Of a stretch of DNA of 64,000 nucleotides, positions 31,052 through 43,494 are shown piece by piece. Made by a program: the position numbers and the translations under genes. The notes beneath the pieces were generated by a model. That model saw nothing but the letters and a program-made list of their open reading frames with translations. It was not told the DNA's origin and did not search any database. How positions within the stretch are numbered: position 1 is the stretch's first letter; every line of letters begins with the position of its first letter. Source of the stretch: Sordaria brevicollis (Eukaryota; Ascomycota; Sordariomycetes; Sordariales; Sordariaceae); contig JAUTDP010000004.1 of NCBI GenBank assembly GCA_033439795.1, forward strand, positions 2,170,001 through 2,234,000, given 5' to 3'.

Positions 31052-32970
31052 GGCTCTAACTTTGGCTTAGCTGAGGGCTTTCGGTGAGATAGTGGGATGT
31101 AGAGGTTTGGCAGTGTGATAAACGGCGCAATTTTGACTCACTATTCTTAGTCCCGAGTGAAGAAGAAGTCGGATGTATTGCGTCGGAATGTCTGGGGGGA
31201 AGGTCGCTTTAAAATCCAATCTCATCATTACACAAGAACGCGTTGGTATCTGTACGAGGCATTGAGTTTGGCTTGCTGAGGACACGCCAGCGACTTTGCA
31301 GTCGGATCATTGGCAATATTTCAAACCGGCATTTGCCATCTTGGGTTTTTCAGCGTTCAGATTTTCATTCTCCCGTCGGGCGCGGCTTCGACTGCCATGT
31401 TGTGCTACTAGCGGTCCTGGAGAGTGCTGCGACGAGCCCAGTCGGCCCCAGTGCCGTACTGTGAACACCAACCTGTAATACCTTGACCATCCGGAGTGCA
31501 CTCTTGGCATTATACGGTCTCTGCACAGGCAAGACACCCTCTTGTGATGTACTTGTGACTTCCAGTAGGAAACCGATGCCGGGTCAAGCAAGCCTCGACG
31601 TTATATCATGAGCCACTCACCAGAACCGGTAATGTTGAGGCTACTTCAGTATCCATAGCCTAACTCCCCAAGTCCGGCAAGAACAAAATAAGCAGCTCCC
31701 CGTGCCTCCAAAAAGCCGAATAAACTTGATATCAACGCCTCAAACTGTTTTGATGGAACATTTGTCGTGAGTGAGCACAAAGCTTCCCTCCTGCCGCTGG
31801 CGCACTCGTCCGTTGTGCGATTCGCAGTGTAGATGACGACTTCAAAGTTCATGCCCCGCGCCAGGAAAGCTGACACTTAACTGATGAAGATCAGAACTGG
31901 GAGCAGTTGGTCGGGATTCTGCCATGCCGTAACACTGCAGTTGTACCGTGTTGGATCGATTGTCTTGTCCTACATCCCACCTCCACCGCCCCCTTTTCCT
32001 CCTCAGTTTTCTCACGATTCAAGAAAATGCCCTTCGCCTCGCTTGCTGGCCCATCCATCATGTCGCGCTGGCGGGCAGCTGGTTGCTATCCCCCGTGTGC
32101 GATCGCCGTTGTTGGCGCCCTCCTTACTTGTGGAACACTGTTTTTGGCATTTTTTTCTGAACAATGTGGCTGCTTTTTACAGGGTTGGGCAATCCTCCAA
32201 TGTCGGGGGCAAGCAAGACAAGCTGTCGCCAAGGATCCTTCGGTCGTGGATGATTTGGATGATGGTTCAAATTTGCCGTCCACGCGCGGTGGGAATTCTA
32301 GCCTTCCAGGGGGGTGGCAGTGCGGTCAAAACTCGAGAGCAGTAGATATAGGGTCGTGAGTCAGGATACTACGGCAAGTCCCGACCGCAAGAGAAACCCA
32401 GCCCCATGGCCCACTGCCGCTCCGAATTGAGGCTCAAAGATTTCATAGACCACCGATACGTAGGTACCTTTTGTTTTGATCTCTTACGTCTTGTTTGCGC
32501 TTGCCTGTCAGGAACACAATTTTGGAAGGACCGACCATCACCCAACATCAGACCTTCCAATGACACTTGCGCACTCCTCTTTATTACTTGCAATAAGGAA
32601 GTTAAGCTTGCATCTGTCCTTCTCCTTTGTAGTGGGTAGGAACAAGATGACTTAAGGCGGATGGAAACTGGCGATACAAGAGGTTCTTTTTCTTGGTGAT
32701 TCTAAGACACAAAGTTCCAATTCTAGAACGTAGAGTGAATAAAGCACCAGGGAGCCCTTCCGTACTGAGCTGGATCTCAGGCTGTTCCTTATAAATTATA
32801 ATATTTTCCTTGCAGCAAGTCTGTGAGGCTCGGATGTACTTCGGTTTTCCCCGCTTTACTCTGCTGATGCTCACCCGCCCAAAGCGCAGCTTCTACCACT
32901 GAAGACATGCTAAACAGCTTTCATCCTCTGAAGCAATCCATACCACGGTTCGTCACTGTCAACGTCTCTT
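31052..32970. other. Intergenic, nothing certain
   Basis: 1.9 kb between the HeLo-like pseudogene and the 3' end of the intact relative on the same strand. No ankyrin-like remnant is visible to me that would link the two. Frames at 31646-31876 and 31884-32359 show no recognisable domain. Confidence 0.5.
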
Positions 32971-35900
32971 TCACGATATTGCAGCAGAGTTCGATCCTGA
33001 TTGGATCAAGCCGACGTCCCCAAACGCCCATTTAAGCCATGCCTCGGACATGCCCACAGGGAACAAGTCTGACGACGTGTCATCGTAGGTGACATAATCC
33101 TCACTTGATCCGGTCGAAGAATCAGAGTTGTTCAGGTCATCGCTAGTGCTTGAGCCAGTGTTGATCAGCTCAGAAGAAGAAGAAGACGAAGGAGAACCTT
33201 CGTCCAGTTCAGGATGTGCACCACATCGTCCACCCCAAACAGTAGTAGGGAAATCTTCTCCGTCGCAGGTAATGGGAGGATAAGACCCAAGACTGGAAAG
33301 AATATCTTGATAATGGCGGATGGTAGACTCCGGCACTTTATTCCCGCCTTGACGGTTGATGGCCAGGAGTTCCTGCTGGTAATTACAACGGGCCACATCG
33401 CGATGTCTGAGCAAGGTCCGCACCATCGGCTCTCTATTGCTGCGCACCGCGAACTGGAACGTGCTGATCCCCATGTAATTGTCGTCGGAAGCTCCATGGC
33501 TGAGCAAGAGCTCCAGCAGCATCTCGTTACCGGTCTTGATAGCCATCCGTATGGGCGATGATCCGAAGCAGTCGAAACATGGCCATTTTCCTAGTTCGAG
33601 GAAGATATCCGGCTTTGCACCGAATGCCAGCAAGGTTTTGGCAATGGCTAGAGTGGCGATGTCTCCGAACTTTGTCCATATGAGAACGGCGACGTGTAGA
33701 GGCGATAGGCCTATGTTCTTCGTGGAATCCTCGGAGATGTACGAATAGCTCTCGGATCCGGTCCAATTCGGGTCGGCAGCTTCGGACAAAACGAACTGGA
33801 TGCAAGAGAGTTGGCTCAGGAGAGCATCTTGACCGGAGACAGTGAGGGCTCCGGCGATTAAACCAAGAAGCAGTGTATACCGGTGACATTTGACGACCTC
33901 GGCATTCCGCTTGGTGCTCAAGTGCCGCATGTAGACGGGTCGTGTGCGCCTAATTCGCTTGTAGGAATTATACTCCTCAGTTTGCAGCCCGTAGTTCACA
34001 CAGGCCCCTGCTGCGATGAGCGCCCGAACCGCAAAGTTGTTGTGTATGCTGACGGCGTATTGCAAGACTGTCGTTGAGGGGTTCGCACCCCATCGGAGAA
34101 GAGCTGTCAAGCAACGATGCTTGCGATGCTTCACGGCCAGCATGAGGGGTCCGGCCTCGACTTTGTCTTCTTTGTCAATTTGAAGAACGTTGGGATCTGC
34201 TCCGGAAGAGATCAAATGCTTGCAGACATCAAACTTGTCCCTGTCCACGAGTCCCATATTCTCCAAGAGCATGCCGTCGACCAGTTTTCGTTCGTCCTGT
34301 GACAGCTCTCGACGGCGTGATCGGGAGAGGCCAGTAAAGTTCTCATCACGTCGTACCAGACGTCTCATTATCACGTCATCCTCGCTGGTGAAAATCTCTT
34401 TGGTGAAGATATCCAGTTCTCCTTGGCCAAGGAGTGGGTGTGAATCGGAAGAGAGCTCGACAGGTAATTCGGGAGTTCCGGGTGTAGGAGCAGGGTGAGG
34501 AGTATTAGACCTTGGTGCTTCTTCAGGCGATCCACTTCTTGCTGTAGGATGAACGGATGTTACCTCTAGCGAGCTATAAAGCTCGGCTCTGTTACTACTA
34601 GATGTCTGTGTATCAGATTCCAGGCCATTTGGCGGCAAGATTTGCACATGCTCATTGAAACGGACATGGCGAGTGGCCTTCCGTGGTCCATGCTGATGGT
34701 ATGGAGTGCCACGAGGAGGTGCTGCATCAACTGAGCGATAGAATCCGACTAGGCTATTACTAGCCGTCTCCGAAGCGGTTCTGCCGCTGCTGCTTGAAAT
34801 GCAGGATCCATCTGAATAAGTCGTAGGCTGATCCGGTCTCCACGGTTCAAATTCGCCGTGCGAAAGCGGAGTGTCTTCTGGCGCGGTATTCGGCAAAGAT
34901 CGACTCAAGAACTGCGCATACTGGCTCGATCTCCTTTGCTCGTGGATTCTATAGTCATGTTCGATGCGCGGACGTCGTGTTTCGAGTTCATGTACGAGGC
35001 CTTGGTCGTTTGGCTTTTGGAGAGCATTGGGAGCGTAAGAATCAACAAGCGTATAGACCGTTCTCCGCGGTTCGGGTGCATGAGGCAGCTCAGCGTTGTG
35101 TGACAATTGCCTAGTATCCGCTTCGTTCCCGGAACTGGGAGAGTGAGATCCAACATTGCCTCTTTCGCCAACATGCCCTGAGTAGTGAGAGCCGAAACTG
35201 TTGGTCGGACCGATGGGGTTGGAGGGCCCAGGCAATCCGATCCAGGGTCCAGGCGTTATACTCGGAGGGCAGTACAAGAGGCTTCGTTTGGTTTGGGCGT
35301 GACCTCTTGATTCGGTTTCCCATGGCCGTGTCTCTGACCCCAAAGGAAATCGATTTTCGACTCTCGGTAGCTGTGAGCCGCCGTCAATCTCGTGGACTCT
35401 GCTAGATGAACGATAGTCATCGGATGCTGTGAGACTTTCGATTCCAAGTTGAGGTACCGTTGGGGGTACAACTTCTTCCGCCGGTAGCTCAGTTACCGAC
35501 CCCGGTGTGTCCGTAGTCCCACTCTGGAGAATAATACCAGACGATGATCTCTGAGCGGGTGTAGTAGCCTGGCTGGATGATGATATCTGATCGAGTATGG
35601 AAATCTGATAGGAAGATTCAGCATACGAACTGAGTAATGAGATATCTTCTATCCATCGTTGAACCTCTACTGTTGCTGTTTGCTGTTGGCGCGGCACTTG
35701 TTTTCCGCAGACGGCGAGGAACTGAGTCTTGATGCGGTGAATGTTCCTGTGAATTTTTTCCAATCTTCCTTTGATCAATTCCGTATCCTGCTGAATGAGC
35801 CGCGTGTGCGATCTGATCAAACACGGGTCTTGGTCAGCTGTAAGATATATCAAAACAATTTGGTAGAAAGACTTACATAGATAGCACCTGGAGAGCCAAG

Positions 35901-36289
35901 CCGAGAGTCAGCTTGTGCATTTCCAAGTTCTCGCGTGCCTTCTGGGCACTCTTTTCGCCAAACAGAACCCATTTCGCCTTGCTCCAAACTGCATCGCGCT
36001 TGTAGTGGTCTACGTCTGCCTTGAGGCGATCCACAATTGTAATACACTGTCGTACGGAGCCATCAATTTTGACTAGGATAGCATCAGGCAGTGGGCTGCC
36101 CTGACTACCTATCAGACTAATCAACAGCGGGCTGAGAATTTCAGATGTAGCATTGAGTTCAGTGTTGATTGCTTCGAGGTCCTTTCGCGCGTGCTTCACT
36201 TGACGGACGAAGTTGGTGATAGCTGCGGAGCATGTTGCGATGCCGCCAGCGAGGGTGAAGGCCGATGCAGCTATGGAGGCGGGATCCAT
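32971..36289 (-). CDS. HeLo-like (PF17111-type) domain protein with ankyrin repeats
   Basis: Fungal NLR-like architecture without a nucleotide-binding domain. Exons 36289-35877 and 35812-32971, intron 35876-35813 (GTAAGT...CAG, phase 2), 1084 residues. The N-terminus (MDPASIAASAFTLAGG, FVRQVKHARKDLEAIN) is of the PigL_N/HeLo-like type found at the head of STAND and ankyrin proteins. A long Ser/Pro-rich, probably disordered stretch covers residues about 190-620. Ankyrin-type repeats then follow (ADPNVLQID...GPLMLAVKHRKHRCLTALLRWGA, SPLHVAVLI, FGSSPIRMAIKTGNEMLLELLLSHGA, FQFAVRSNREPMVRTLLRH). It ends with a Ser/Asp-rich tail. An acceptor at 35838 would make a 39-nt intron and break the frame, so I prefer 35813. 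HeLo-like domains elsewhere act in membrane-linked cell death and self/non-self recognition; a role here is inference. A broken relative lies 2 kb downstream. Confidence 0.82.
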
Positions 36290-38385
36290 GACTGTAGAAC
36301 CGAGAAATGGAGTGACGCTGTCGAAATGTCCTGGGACGGAGGCGGCGTCTCTTCTAAAGACATGGACAATCCGAAGTCACCGGCAGAAGGTGCTGGCCTA
36401 GTTTCCAACCAATTCACCTGCTCCTAATCAGGATGGGAGGCGAGAAGAAAGTTCACGGGATCAGTTTGAATTAGAATAGGTGCCATGCCAGCGAATCCTG
36501 CCTTTTATTGGGTGCATCAGCGCATGCTCGTATTTCAGAGATCCTACCGGTAGCATGTGACTGATAGCGGTCGTCGTAAGGTACGGAAGCCTCATAAGGA
36601 AATAGTGTGAGGGAGCCCACAGTTCTGCCTCATGGCTTGAGCCTTGCCCCCATCGTGTATCACCCGAAACACAACTTTGTGGTGCGTGGGAAAAAATTGA
36701 TGGCGTCTGAGTGGCCGAGTACTGCCCAGTCCACCGAAATTGTGAACACCCATCCCGTGCTCACTGGTTACACCATGGCAGGGACAGCGAAGTTGTGGTT
36801 GGAGAGTGTAGAGTGGTCGGCTCGCCGAGGATAGAGGCGTGAAAACGTTGCGATCCAGAAGCGACGACTCACGCGCGGTATAGGCACTTGTTCCATGGGG
36901 TTGATATCGGCGGATCAGCGGATTTGAAACCAACGACATGATGTAAGTGAAGCATCGGCCATGCAATTCTCCCTAGGCAACAAGAAAACAAAACGAACGA
37001 CTGGATGCAAGCTTTGTGCAAGCGTTCATCCCGCACTGCGTAAACTTTGGGTATAAGGCTGTGCCCAGTGGCTTCCGGCAAGATTGCTGGTCTGCGGGGT
37101 TATTCTGTGTGACAACACTGTAGGAGTGAACGACGGCCAGAAGAGGTTAGAGAATAGCCCCAAGAATCGACAGCCTGGTATGCCGACCATCAGCGAGTTG
37201 CCTTTGAAATGGACCGGAATCCATCAGTCGACAGCTTAAACCCAACCCTTCGGGCGATTCTCTTTCAGACCATGTACCCTAACGTTGGATGAAGGGAAAT
37301 TTTGAACGCCTCGTTGCCTCGTTGCCTCGTATCTGGTTCGCGTGGCTGGCCATCCATGGCCCTCAAGACGCGTAGTTCTCAGACCTCTGGGATCTTCGGT
37401 TCCACAGCTTTAGAATCTGTGTACCTCGACAGTTCAGACGTTCTCGACCAACGTCCACATAGGGATATTCTGCGTTTCAGCTTCCTTGGAGATTTTAAGG
37501 CTCATGGTTCTCGCCTTGGCAGCTCTGCGCGTTGTCATGGTCTTCGTGATTCTGTAAACGCAGGTCCTCGGGGCTGGTGACAAGGCTGTGAAGAGGCAAA
37601 CCCGTTAGCAGTTATCATAGCTAGAATTAGATCCGATCGACGGCTAGATGATTGACCTGATTAGGTAGGCGGTATTGCAGCACTAGAAATACCAATCAAT
37701 ACCAGTTTCTGGGGTTTGATGAAACCGAGCCCGATACAATGAAGTGAGAGAGTTGACGAGACTTCCTGACATCAGGAAAATTCATCTTATGTCGTCAACA
37801 GACGAGGACCGGAGGGCAGGTGCATGTCCTTTATCTCTTATCTCTTGCTCAAGGGCATGCCTGCCGGGAGCGGGAACACGGTTGGAACGACCCCCCAAAT
37901 TGAAGTTCAGTGCAACCCAGGCACTTGCACTTTTGCTCTTTTTACACCGACCGGAACAAACCTTTATCGTGCCTTCCTTTCTGTTTCTTCATAGTTGCTT
38001 AGTTGTATTCCCCCTTTATATCGAGGTTTGCACCGTTCTTGAAGGTTCTTTTTCATACGAAGCTGAGCGCGCCTCACAACAGCATGCTTTGTATGCCTAT
38101 GACGTCACCATCCTCTACTTGTATGTACTTGACACAGGTACCTCTAAGATCTACCCTTTCGGTTGACGATAACACTCAACTGAATCACTTAGTTCAGTTT
38201 TGAAGTTCCTATTCAAACCTCGTATCTCTCGTTGACTGTGTCGTCTCTACCGAGCTTGACGGCTGTCCTTTTTGGCTTGCACATACACACTGCACGTTGG
38301 ATGCGGCGCATGGCCAAAGATGATGCAGGCTGCCGTCCGGCGCAACTCTATCCTCTCGTCTAACAGCATTATAGTACACGTCAAG
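36290..38385. other. Divergent intergenic region, nothing seen
   Basis: 2.1 kb between the starts of the HeLo-like gene (left) and the AP endonuclease (right). Only short frames without recognisable content. A triple GTTGCCTCGT-like tandem (37311-37330) is the only small repeat noticed. Confidence 0.5.
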
Positions 38386-39696
38386 ATGGTACAACAATCT
38401 CGACCACGTCCCTACACAACCACAAGCGGCAAAGGGGTCAGCCCGCCGCCATTGAAGCGAAGAAAACTGACACAAACACCCGGTCAAGCATTGGATAGCA
38501 CCCGTGCCTCGTCAACACTTCAAAGACCGAATCATGGCAGAAATTCGTTCCGCGTGTTTTCTTGGAATATCAACGGCATAAGGGCATTCCTGTCATCAGC
38601 TCGCTCCAACAACAAAAAGATAACATCCTATTTTGCAAGATCAACCAAGACTCAAAACGCATCTAATACTGACGAACCGCCCGGCACCAGTCGAATACGC
38701 ACAGTTCCAAATGATGAAGACCTCAACGGCTCTCCTTACTCTCTACGAGCGTTCCTCTCCCGTAATGGCTGGCCTGAAGTTCTCTTCCTCCAGGAACTCA
38801 AGCTCAGCAGCCCGGCTCTCCTACCAGAACTGTTATCTGCTCTCAATACTCCGCTGAATAACGCCGACGATGTGTCCGACGATCGAACCTACACTCTCGA
38901 TACAAGCCTTGCAAGAGACAAGCACAATGTCAAAGCGTGGGGAGGAAACCTCTACGGTGTGGGAACAATAATCAGGACGGACTTTGCTCGCAAATGGGTT
39001 GATACCGTGCGGGAAGTTGACTGGGACATCGAAGGGAGGGTCATGGTTGTTGAGATGAGAGGTACGCCAGAAGGGCAAGATGGAAACAAAATATCCACGA
39101 AGCCACTCGCTCTCATCAACGTCTACGCCGTCAACGGCACATCAAAACCATACCGTTCCCCCAAGACCGGCGAAATCGATCCCAACTGCCCGACTCGCCA
39201 TGACCGAAAACTCGCCTTCCACACTCTGCTCCGGGACGAGTGTCTGTCCCTGGAGAAACGGGGATTTTGTGTGATCATCGCGGGCGATGTCAACATAGCC
39301 CGAGGGCCGATTGACGGACACCCCAACCTCCGAACTGTCCCGCAACAACATTGCCTTAACAGGGCGGATTTCAACACCAAATTCTTCGGCGAAGAAGATA
39401 ACAAGCGAGCTGGGGCTTATGTTGGACCATGGAAAGAGGACGAGAAAAGCAAGGATAAGTCTCTTGACGCGGTGGATGTATTCCGTGCAAAATACGGAAT
39501 GGAGAAGAGATACACATACTATCCACACTGTCCAAGCTCTTGGGATTGGGGAACCAGTTGCGATAGGGTTGACATGGTGGTTGTCTCCAAGCAGCTGTGG
39601 GAAGATGGGCGAGTGATTGATACGGGGATTATGAACACGCCTCAGGACCGCGATCCGAGTGACCACGTACCGTTGTGGGTAGAAGTCGCTTTGTGA
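38386..39696 (+). CDS. AP endonuclease, exonuclease III family
   Basis: Cuts DNA at abasic sites in base-excision repair. Single exon, 436 residues from the ATG at 38386; an in-frame ATG-ATG at 38320 would add 22 residues. The N-terminus carries PPPLKRRKLT, a good nuclear localisation signal. EEP-fold motifs in order: FSWNINGIRAFLS, FLQELKLSS (metal-binding Glu), YGVGTIIR, LINVYAVNG, GDVNIARGPID (catalytic Asp/Asn), GTSCDRVDMVVVSK, and DPSDHVPLWVEV at the very C-terminus (catalytic Asp-His). Two stretches, about residues 75-110 and 130-170, extend loops of the usual fold. It stops right after the nuclease core and lacks the C-terminal zinc finger GRF of Apn2-type enzymes, so it may be an Ape1-like branch. 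All catalytic motifs look intact. Confidence 0.92.
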   Translation: MVQQSRPRPYTTTSGKGVSPPPLKRRKLTQTPGQALDSTRASSTLQRPNHGRNSFRVFSWNINGIRAFLSSARSNNKKITSYFARSTKTQNASNTDEPPGTSRIRTVPNDEDLNGSPYSLRAFLSRNGWPEVLFLQELKLSSPALLPELLSALNTPLNNADDVSDDRTYTLDTSLARDKHNVKAWGGNLYGVGTIIRTDFARKWVDTVREVDWDIEGRVMVVEMRGTPEGQDGNKISTKPLALINVYAVNGTSKPYRSPKTGEIDPNCPTRHDRKLAFHTLLRDECLSLEKRGFCVIIAGDVNIARGPIDGHPNLRTVPQQHCLNRADFNTKFFGEEDNKRAGAYVGPWKEDEKSKDKSLDAVDVFRAKYGMEKRYTYYPHCPSSWDWGTSCDRVDMVVVSKQLWEDGRVIDTGIMNTPQDRDPSDHVPLWVEVAL

Positions 39697-40001
39697 GGAT
39701 ACAAGGGAGCAGTTAAAGCACGACACGGGCGTCCATTATACCCCTGATATGACAGTCTGCTGCTATAACAATCGAACTCATTATTCGATATGCTTCTCGA
39801 CTGTGTGTCATTCTCACAAACACCAAGCCCTCCGTTACGGACCCCTAAACGTCGGACCCCTAGACTCCACAGAAGTAAACAACGGCCAGGATCCACAATC
39901 CCACGAGTCAGAGGAAAACCCTGAACATCACCAGTCTCCACACCATTCATAAACTTTAGATCCTGCCAAAATTTTCAACAAGGCGTGGAATTCCATACGG
40001 A
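39697..40001. other. Intergenic, nothing seen
   Basis: About 300 bp between the AP endonuclease stop and the 5' half of the interrupted tRNA-Glu gene. It should hold the 3' untranslated region of the endonuclease gene. Confidence 0.5.
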
Positions 40002-40046
40002 TCGGGTATAGTGTAGCGGTAACATCGTTGACTCTCACTTCCTTTA

Positions 40047-40093
40047 GGGCCCGTTCGGTAGCGGACTGCTTGCTCCCAGCAGTACAGACTTCT
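40047..40093 (+). repeat. Left terminal inverted repeat of the Harbinger element
   Basis: 47 bases, matching the reverse complement of 43495-43540 except for one extra C and one C/T difference. Starts with the palindrome GGGCCC. Confidence 0.92.
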
Positions 40094-42249
40094 GTGAATT
40101 CTTGGTCGCCCAGAGTGGAGGCCACTAATCGATATAGTATATACGAGGTCCACTTTCCAGACTTGAACGTTTTGGGTATAGCTTTATATAATCCGGCTTA
40201 CCGCCTTCGATCTAAATACGTAATAAAGTTGATAGCTTGGTTTTTAATATCGTAATTGTATTCCTAATATTTTTGCCCGCCAAAACCAATAATATAGACA
40301 ACGATAGAGACTAAGGTCCAATCGAGGAGCCTATTAACCTATCTTCGATTAGCGCTAATAACCGGAACCTCTTTATCGACAATTACCTTTATACTTCTAT
40401 TATAAATAACGATAATATAATTACCAACGAGACTCTACTTTTCGAGAGTTAACCTTTCGAGATTTAGACTTAGAACTAGATTAATTAAATTACCTAATCG
40501 AACCTTCCTCTTATTTAATAAATTAATTAATTAGAATATACCTAATAATTGAATAATTAATTAGAATATATTTAGTAGTTAAGTAATTAATTAGAATATA
40601 TTTAATAAAATAATTAATTAGAATATACCTAATAGAGTTAACTATAATATATTTAAAGTTAGATTTAGACTTAATCTTAATCCTAATCGTAATAAGCCAC
40701 TTAAAGTACTATAGAGACTAAACGCAAATAAGTTATTTAATCGTAATCGATTAATACTTTTTCTATTCTATTTAAACGTATTATTTATAATTGTAAAATA
40801 ACCGATTAAATAATAAAATAATTCGGTAGGTATAAGAGAAAAGGATATTTCAAATCCAATAAAGTAAAAAAATATAATAAAATTTAGGAATATATATTTA
40901 AAAAAGCGAAGGAGAAGTAACTATATTATTTATAAACCGTTAATGCGATTAAATCGAAGTAGGATATTAAATATAATTATTATATTATTTAAAAGAAATT
41001 AATAATAATATTTAATATAGAATACAATTAGGCAATTAATATTCTAATTATTTCCGAAGAAATTTAGGATAGATTTTTTATTCGTTATAATATTAAATAT
41101 AAAAATTATTATTAATTTCGTACTACCCCGTTAAATAATTAAAAAGTTTATAAAAATATTTTTATAAAGGAATACCCTACCGGTTATTATATTCGCGAAA
41201 TAGGGGATAAAAGCGGGGAAAAGGATCGAAATAAGGAAAATACTACTAAAGAAGAGGACGTTAATAATAATTCGGACGATAATAATTCTAATAAAAAAAA
41301 GGATTCTAGTAATAAAGGTAATAGGGGTAACGATAATAATAATAATAAAGGATAAAATAAACTTATTCTTAAGAAGAAGATTTGTAAAATTCCCGCGCAA
41401 AAATTCATTTGCGAAATTAACCTAGACCGTATTCTTATCTTTATTAAGGAGCCTATTTTAATTAAAAATAAAAGAACCCCGTAAAAGAAGGCTACCTATA
41501 ATAATAGGAATATATTAAATTAATCGATAATAACGGCGGCGTCGTTATTAGCGGTATTAAAGCTCCTAGGAATTAACGTACTATAGAAGGTAATTAAAGA
41601 TATCCAAAAGAAGTTTATTAATAAAATAATTATATAAAAAATAATAAAAATATTAAATTACTTAGAAGAGAACCCGATAAACGCAATTAAATATAACGGT
41701 TATAATAAGGAGATAAAGTAATTATATATAAATAAATAAATAGAGTAGAATAAAAAAAATAATTTATTTATTAAATTTATATTTTTTTATTAAATATTCG
41801 AATTATTTAATAATTTTAATTTTTTATATATATATTCGTTATTATCTAATATTTTTTTTCAAATTTTAAGTAAATACTCGAATTATTTAATAATTTTATA
41901 TTTTTTATATATATTCGATTTTTTTTAATAATTCTAATTTTTATTTATATATTTTATTCTATTCGATTTTTTTATTCAAATTTAAATTTAAACTCAATAT
42001 CTAAACCTATCTCCCTCCTCTCCCTCCTTCTTTATAATAATCTTTAATATTAATTCTAAGTAACGACCGCAATAAATTAACGGATTTAATAATTTATTTT
42101 CCCCTTTAAAACCCTTTTTACTCGTTATCTCCCTTCCTCTATTACCCTCTTTTATTTCTCTATCAACTCTATCTTCAATCGCCGGAATATTATAAAATTA
42201 TATAATACGGTTACTATATAAATAATTTTAATTTATTAATTAATATTAT

Positions 42250-42720
42250 ATTTAAATAATATAATACGTATAATCTTCTATATTCTCTTTATAATATTAA
42301 AAGTATATTTAATAATAATACAGATACGAACGTAGCGTAAATTATATAATTCCTTCGCATTTTTCGGTTTCTTCCCTTTATTTCTCTAATCCTTTAAATA
42401 ATATTTAATATTAATAAAAAATATTATAATTCCCTTCCGAATATTAAACCCCGTATTAATAACGTAATAATAATTTTTTAATACCCGAAATAATTTATTA
42501 AACGCCTACGAATATAATACGGCGTTATTAATTAATCCCTCCGCCCCCGCTAATACGTACGAAAATAAACGGTCGAATTTTATTACCGTAAAAACGTTTT
42601 ACGTAATATTATTATTCCTATTATATTATTATTATTATTAGGATTTCTTTATATAAATAATTACGTATATCCCGTCGATAGCGTTAATATAATTATTAAA
42701 GGTATTAAACCGAAGGTTTA
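42250..42720 (-). pseudogene. Remnant of DDE_4 Harbinger transposase
   Basis: Catalytic-core fragment read on the reverse strand with several stops and many Ile/Lys/Asn/Tyr replacements that fit C-to-T and G-to-A change. Recognisable order: R-rich YRRDIRNYLYKE, FDRLFSYVLAGAEG (42537-42563 region), the YYYVINTGF block, YYLKD, and KNAKELYNLRYVR (about 42326-42365). The N-terminal part should lie upstream toward 43300 but is too degraded for me to read. Confidence 0.75.
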
Positions 42721-43494
42721 ATTCAATTTTAGTATTTAAATAATTATTTTCTAGAAGGCGGATAATAACCTTATATAAAATATATAACCGGTCTAATATA
42801 TTTTATATAATAGCGTTAATCGAATTTAAATTAATACTAAATTTATACAATATTTCTCTCTAAAATTAAGCCGTACCGAATATTTAAAGAATAATTATAA
42901 ATTTTTATTCTAACGTTTAATAGCGAATTGGCTTTAAACTAATATATTCTTTTAATTAAATTACGAAAGTATTAAAAATAGGTCGGTCTATTCTAAAGTA
43001 ATTTTTAAATTACGTTATTAATTTATAATAAAAGCTATTTATAATCTTTCGAACCGCGGTAAAACTACCCGGGTATATAATATTTCGATTTTTTTTACTC
43101 TAAAATATAATATAAATTACTATATAAATAGCGTATACAAAGGTAACGTAATTACAATAATAGGGATATATAATACCGTCGTTATTTAAGTACGTCGTTA
43201 ATAAGTATAAAGTTATTACGTACAAAATATTAATAAAATTATTTACAATAGGTTATACTACCCGGATTTTAGTAATACGGTTAGCGGCAATTTAATATTA
43301 AAAAAACGGCAGAATCTTACGACGCTATACTCAATATAGAAAATTATAGCCCAATTTTAAATTATTTTAGTAAAATATAAAAAAGCGGAGTCGATTTCGA
43401 GTAGTCCGAATTGTTTAATTATTTTCTCTATACAACTGCTACCAAAACCAGTTTAGCGAGTTCGGAAATTCGTCTTGGTAGGGAAAAACCGGGT

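Noticed and set aside
31646..31876. 76-codon reverse-strand frame between the two HeLo-like genes
   Set aside because: I could not align it with either HeLo-like or ankyrin parts, so I do not call it a remnant.
35838..35876. Shorter 39-nt intron in the HeLo-like gene ending at TTACAG
   Set aside because: Too short for splicing and it would put exon 2 out of frame; the acceptor at 35813 keeps the frame.
38272..38385. Upstream extension of the AP endonuclease frame
   Set aside because: Begins with a non-ATG codon; the ATG at 38386 leads into a nuclear signal, though 38320 remains possible.
41131..41408. Open frames of 73-89 codons on the reverse strand in the A+T-rich block
   Set aside because: They are Ile/Leu/Phe-rich translations of RIP-mutated transposon DNA without family motifs.
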